From: Thiopontia sp964344785
GTDB lineage: Bacteria > Pseudomonadota > Gammaproteobacteria > GCF-002020875
Assembly: GCA_964344785.1 (NCBI GenBank)
Contig: CAYFOR010000001.1
Coordinates: forward strand, 32,276-96,275
Direction of reading: 5' to 3'
DNA: 64,000 nucleotides
Under the pieces are notes generated by a model, which was not told the DNA's origin, searched no databases, and saw nothing but the letters and a program-made list of their open reading frames with translations. The translations under genes were made by a program, and so were the position numbers. This document shows, in pieces, positions 63,462 to 64,000 of this stretch. Every line of letters begins with the position of its first letter. Position 1 is the stretch's first letter.

Positions 63462-63893
63462 CTACTTCTTCGCTTCAGCCGCTGCCTTCTGCGCTGCACG
63501 CTGTTGGGCTCTGAGAATCGCCACTCTCAGCTTGTTCGCCCCTGCAATCAGAGAATCCGCAGGGTTCGCCTTGCAGTGGCCTGCCATCAAGCCCCAGGCG
63601 CGATTTGCATCAATATTGAGCTGTCCACGGCGTTGACCATAGGCAATCTGATTCATCGCACTCAGATATCCATGCACCCAGCTACCATAGGTCAGTGCAG
63701 ACGCCTGCTGGTTCTTTTCGACCTGCTCGGCAATCGCCTTACAGCTTGTCTGACCAACCCCCAAAGTCTGCATCTGGGGACGTTGTTGTTTGGCAGGGGC
63801 TGCAGCAGCTTCCTTCTTTTCCTCTTCCGCACCGACAACCGACCCAGACAGCAGCATTCCAACCGTTAATAGACCAACCATCATTCGTTTCAT
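63462..63893 (-). CDS. Small exported protein of unknown function
   Basis: 143 residues from the ATG at 63893, chosen because AAAGGGGAT lies 8 bases upstream; an ATG ten codons earlier contains that site in its own coding sequence. Signal peptide (MKRMMVGLLTVGMLLSGSVVGA) then a charged Ala/Glu/Lys linker and a compact domain with two cysteines (TSCKAIAEQVEKN and AGHCKANPADS) and GSWVHGYLSAMNQIAYG between them, likely disulfide-bonded. The pattern is loosely like HdeA/HdeB-type periplasmic proteins but too weak to assign. Confidence 0.7.
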   Translation of the reverse strand: MKRMMVGLLTVGMLLSGSVVGAEEEKKEAAAAPAKQQRPQMQTLGVGQTSCKAIAEQVEKNQQASALTYGSWVHGYLSAMNQIAYGQRRGQLNIDANRAWGLMAGHCKANPADSLIAGANKLRVAILRAQQRAAQKAAAEAKK

Positions 63894-64000
63894 CTGTTTA
63901 TCCCCTTTCAACTCAATAATCAAACCATGCTGAAGTTTATACTACAAACCACTGGTGTCCCAACGTTTAATCGAATAAATTCAATTGGTTATTGATGACG

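Overview
The window reads as a chromosomal segment of a sulfur-oxidising gammaproteobacterium (Chromatiales-like, in the manner of Allochromatium, Sedimenticola or Thiodiazotropha). The main evidence is a complete reverse-type dissimilatory sulfite reductase operon in the order dsrA-B-E-F-H-C-M-K-L-J-O-P-N-R-S (51462 down to 38137, minus strand), with dsrEFH and dsrL, which mark sulfur oxidisers rather than sulfate reducers. Housekeeping genes (uvrC/pgsA, prfC, pepA, holC, valS, lptG) are of gammaproteobacterial type. No photosynthesis, phage or transposase genes are visible.

Region 1 (1-28.7 kb, all minus strand) is a surface-glycan locus of 27 genes, many overlapping by 4 bp. It holds a near-complete pseudaminic-acid-type nonulosonate route (PseB, PseC, PseH-like, PseG-like, PseI/NeuB-like, SpsF-like cytidylyltransferase). 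It also holds the WbpA-WbpB-WbpE-WbpD route to UDP-2,3-diacetamido-2,3-dideoxyglucuronate, ManC for GDP-mannose, a UDP-glucuronate 4-epimerase, a flippase-like ABC transporter and two GT-B-like candidate transferases. A less usual block at 7.8-15.3 kb has a class III (glutamate-semialdehyde-aminomutase-like) aminotransferase, two ATP-grasp ligases, a 2-hydroxyacid dehydrogenase, a phosphoesterase, a methyltransferase and an SDR. A second NeuB-family synthase is cut by the left edge.

Region 2 (28.9-37.9 kb) is mostly housekeeping: tRNA-Ser(GGA), pgsA, cysC, uvrC, a DciA/DUF721 gene, an FKBP-type isomerase, prfC, a small secreted glycine-rich protein that may be a sulfur-globule protein, tRNA-Ser(UGA), a membrane metallophosphoesterase and a yccA-like Bax-inhibitor-1 gene.

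Region 3 (37.9-51.5 kb) is the dsr operon. Hairpins follow dsrB, dsrC and dsrK and may set different mRNA levels within one operon. Sulfur reaches DsrC through DsrEFH, DsrC links DsrAB to the DsrMKJOP membrane complex, DsrL supplies the NAD(P)H-linked step, and DsrN amidates sirohaem.

Region 4 (51.9-56.6 kb, plus strand, divergent from dsrA) is the most unusual part. It holds two uncharacterised genes, a protein resembling the CRISPR RNA endonuclease family Cas6/Cmx6 with no CRISPR array or other cas gene nearby, a cysteine-free DsrC paralogue (RspA type), a terminator-like hairpin, a soluble NarX/NarL-like two-component pair and a rhodanese. I infer that it is a dsr-associated regulatory module, possibly with an RNA-processing arm.

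Region 5 (56.6-64 kb) carries lptG (without its usual partner lptF), pepA, holC, valS, an SH3/coiled-coil membrane protein and a small exported protein.
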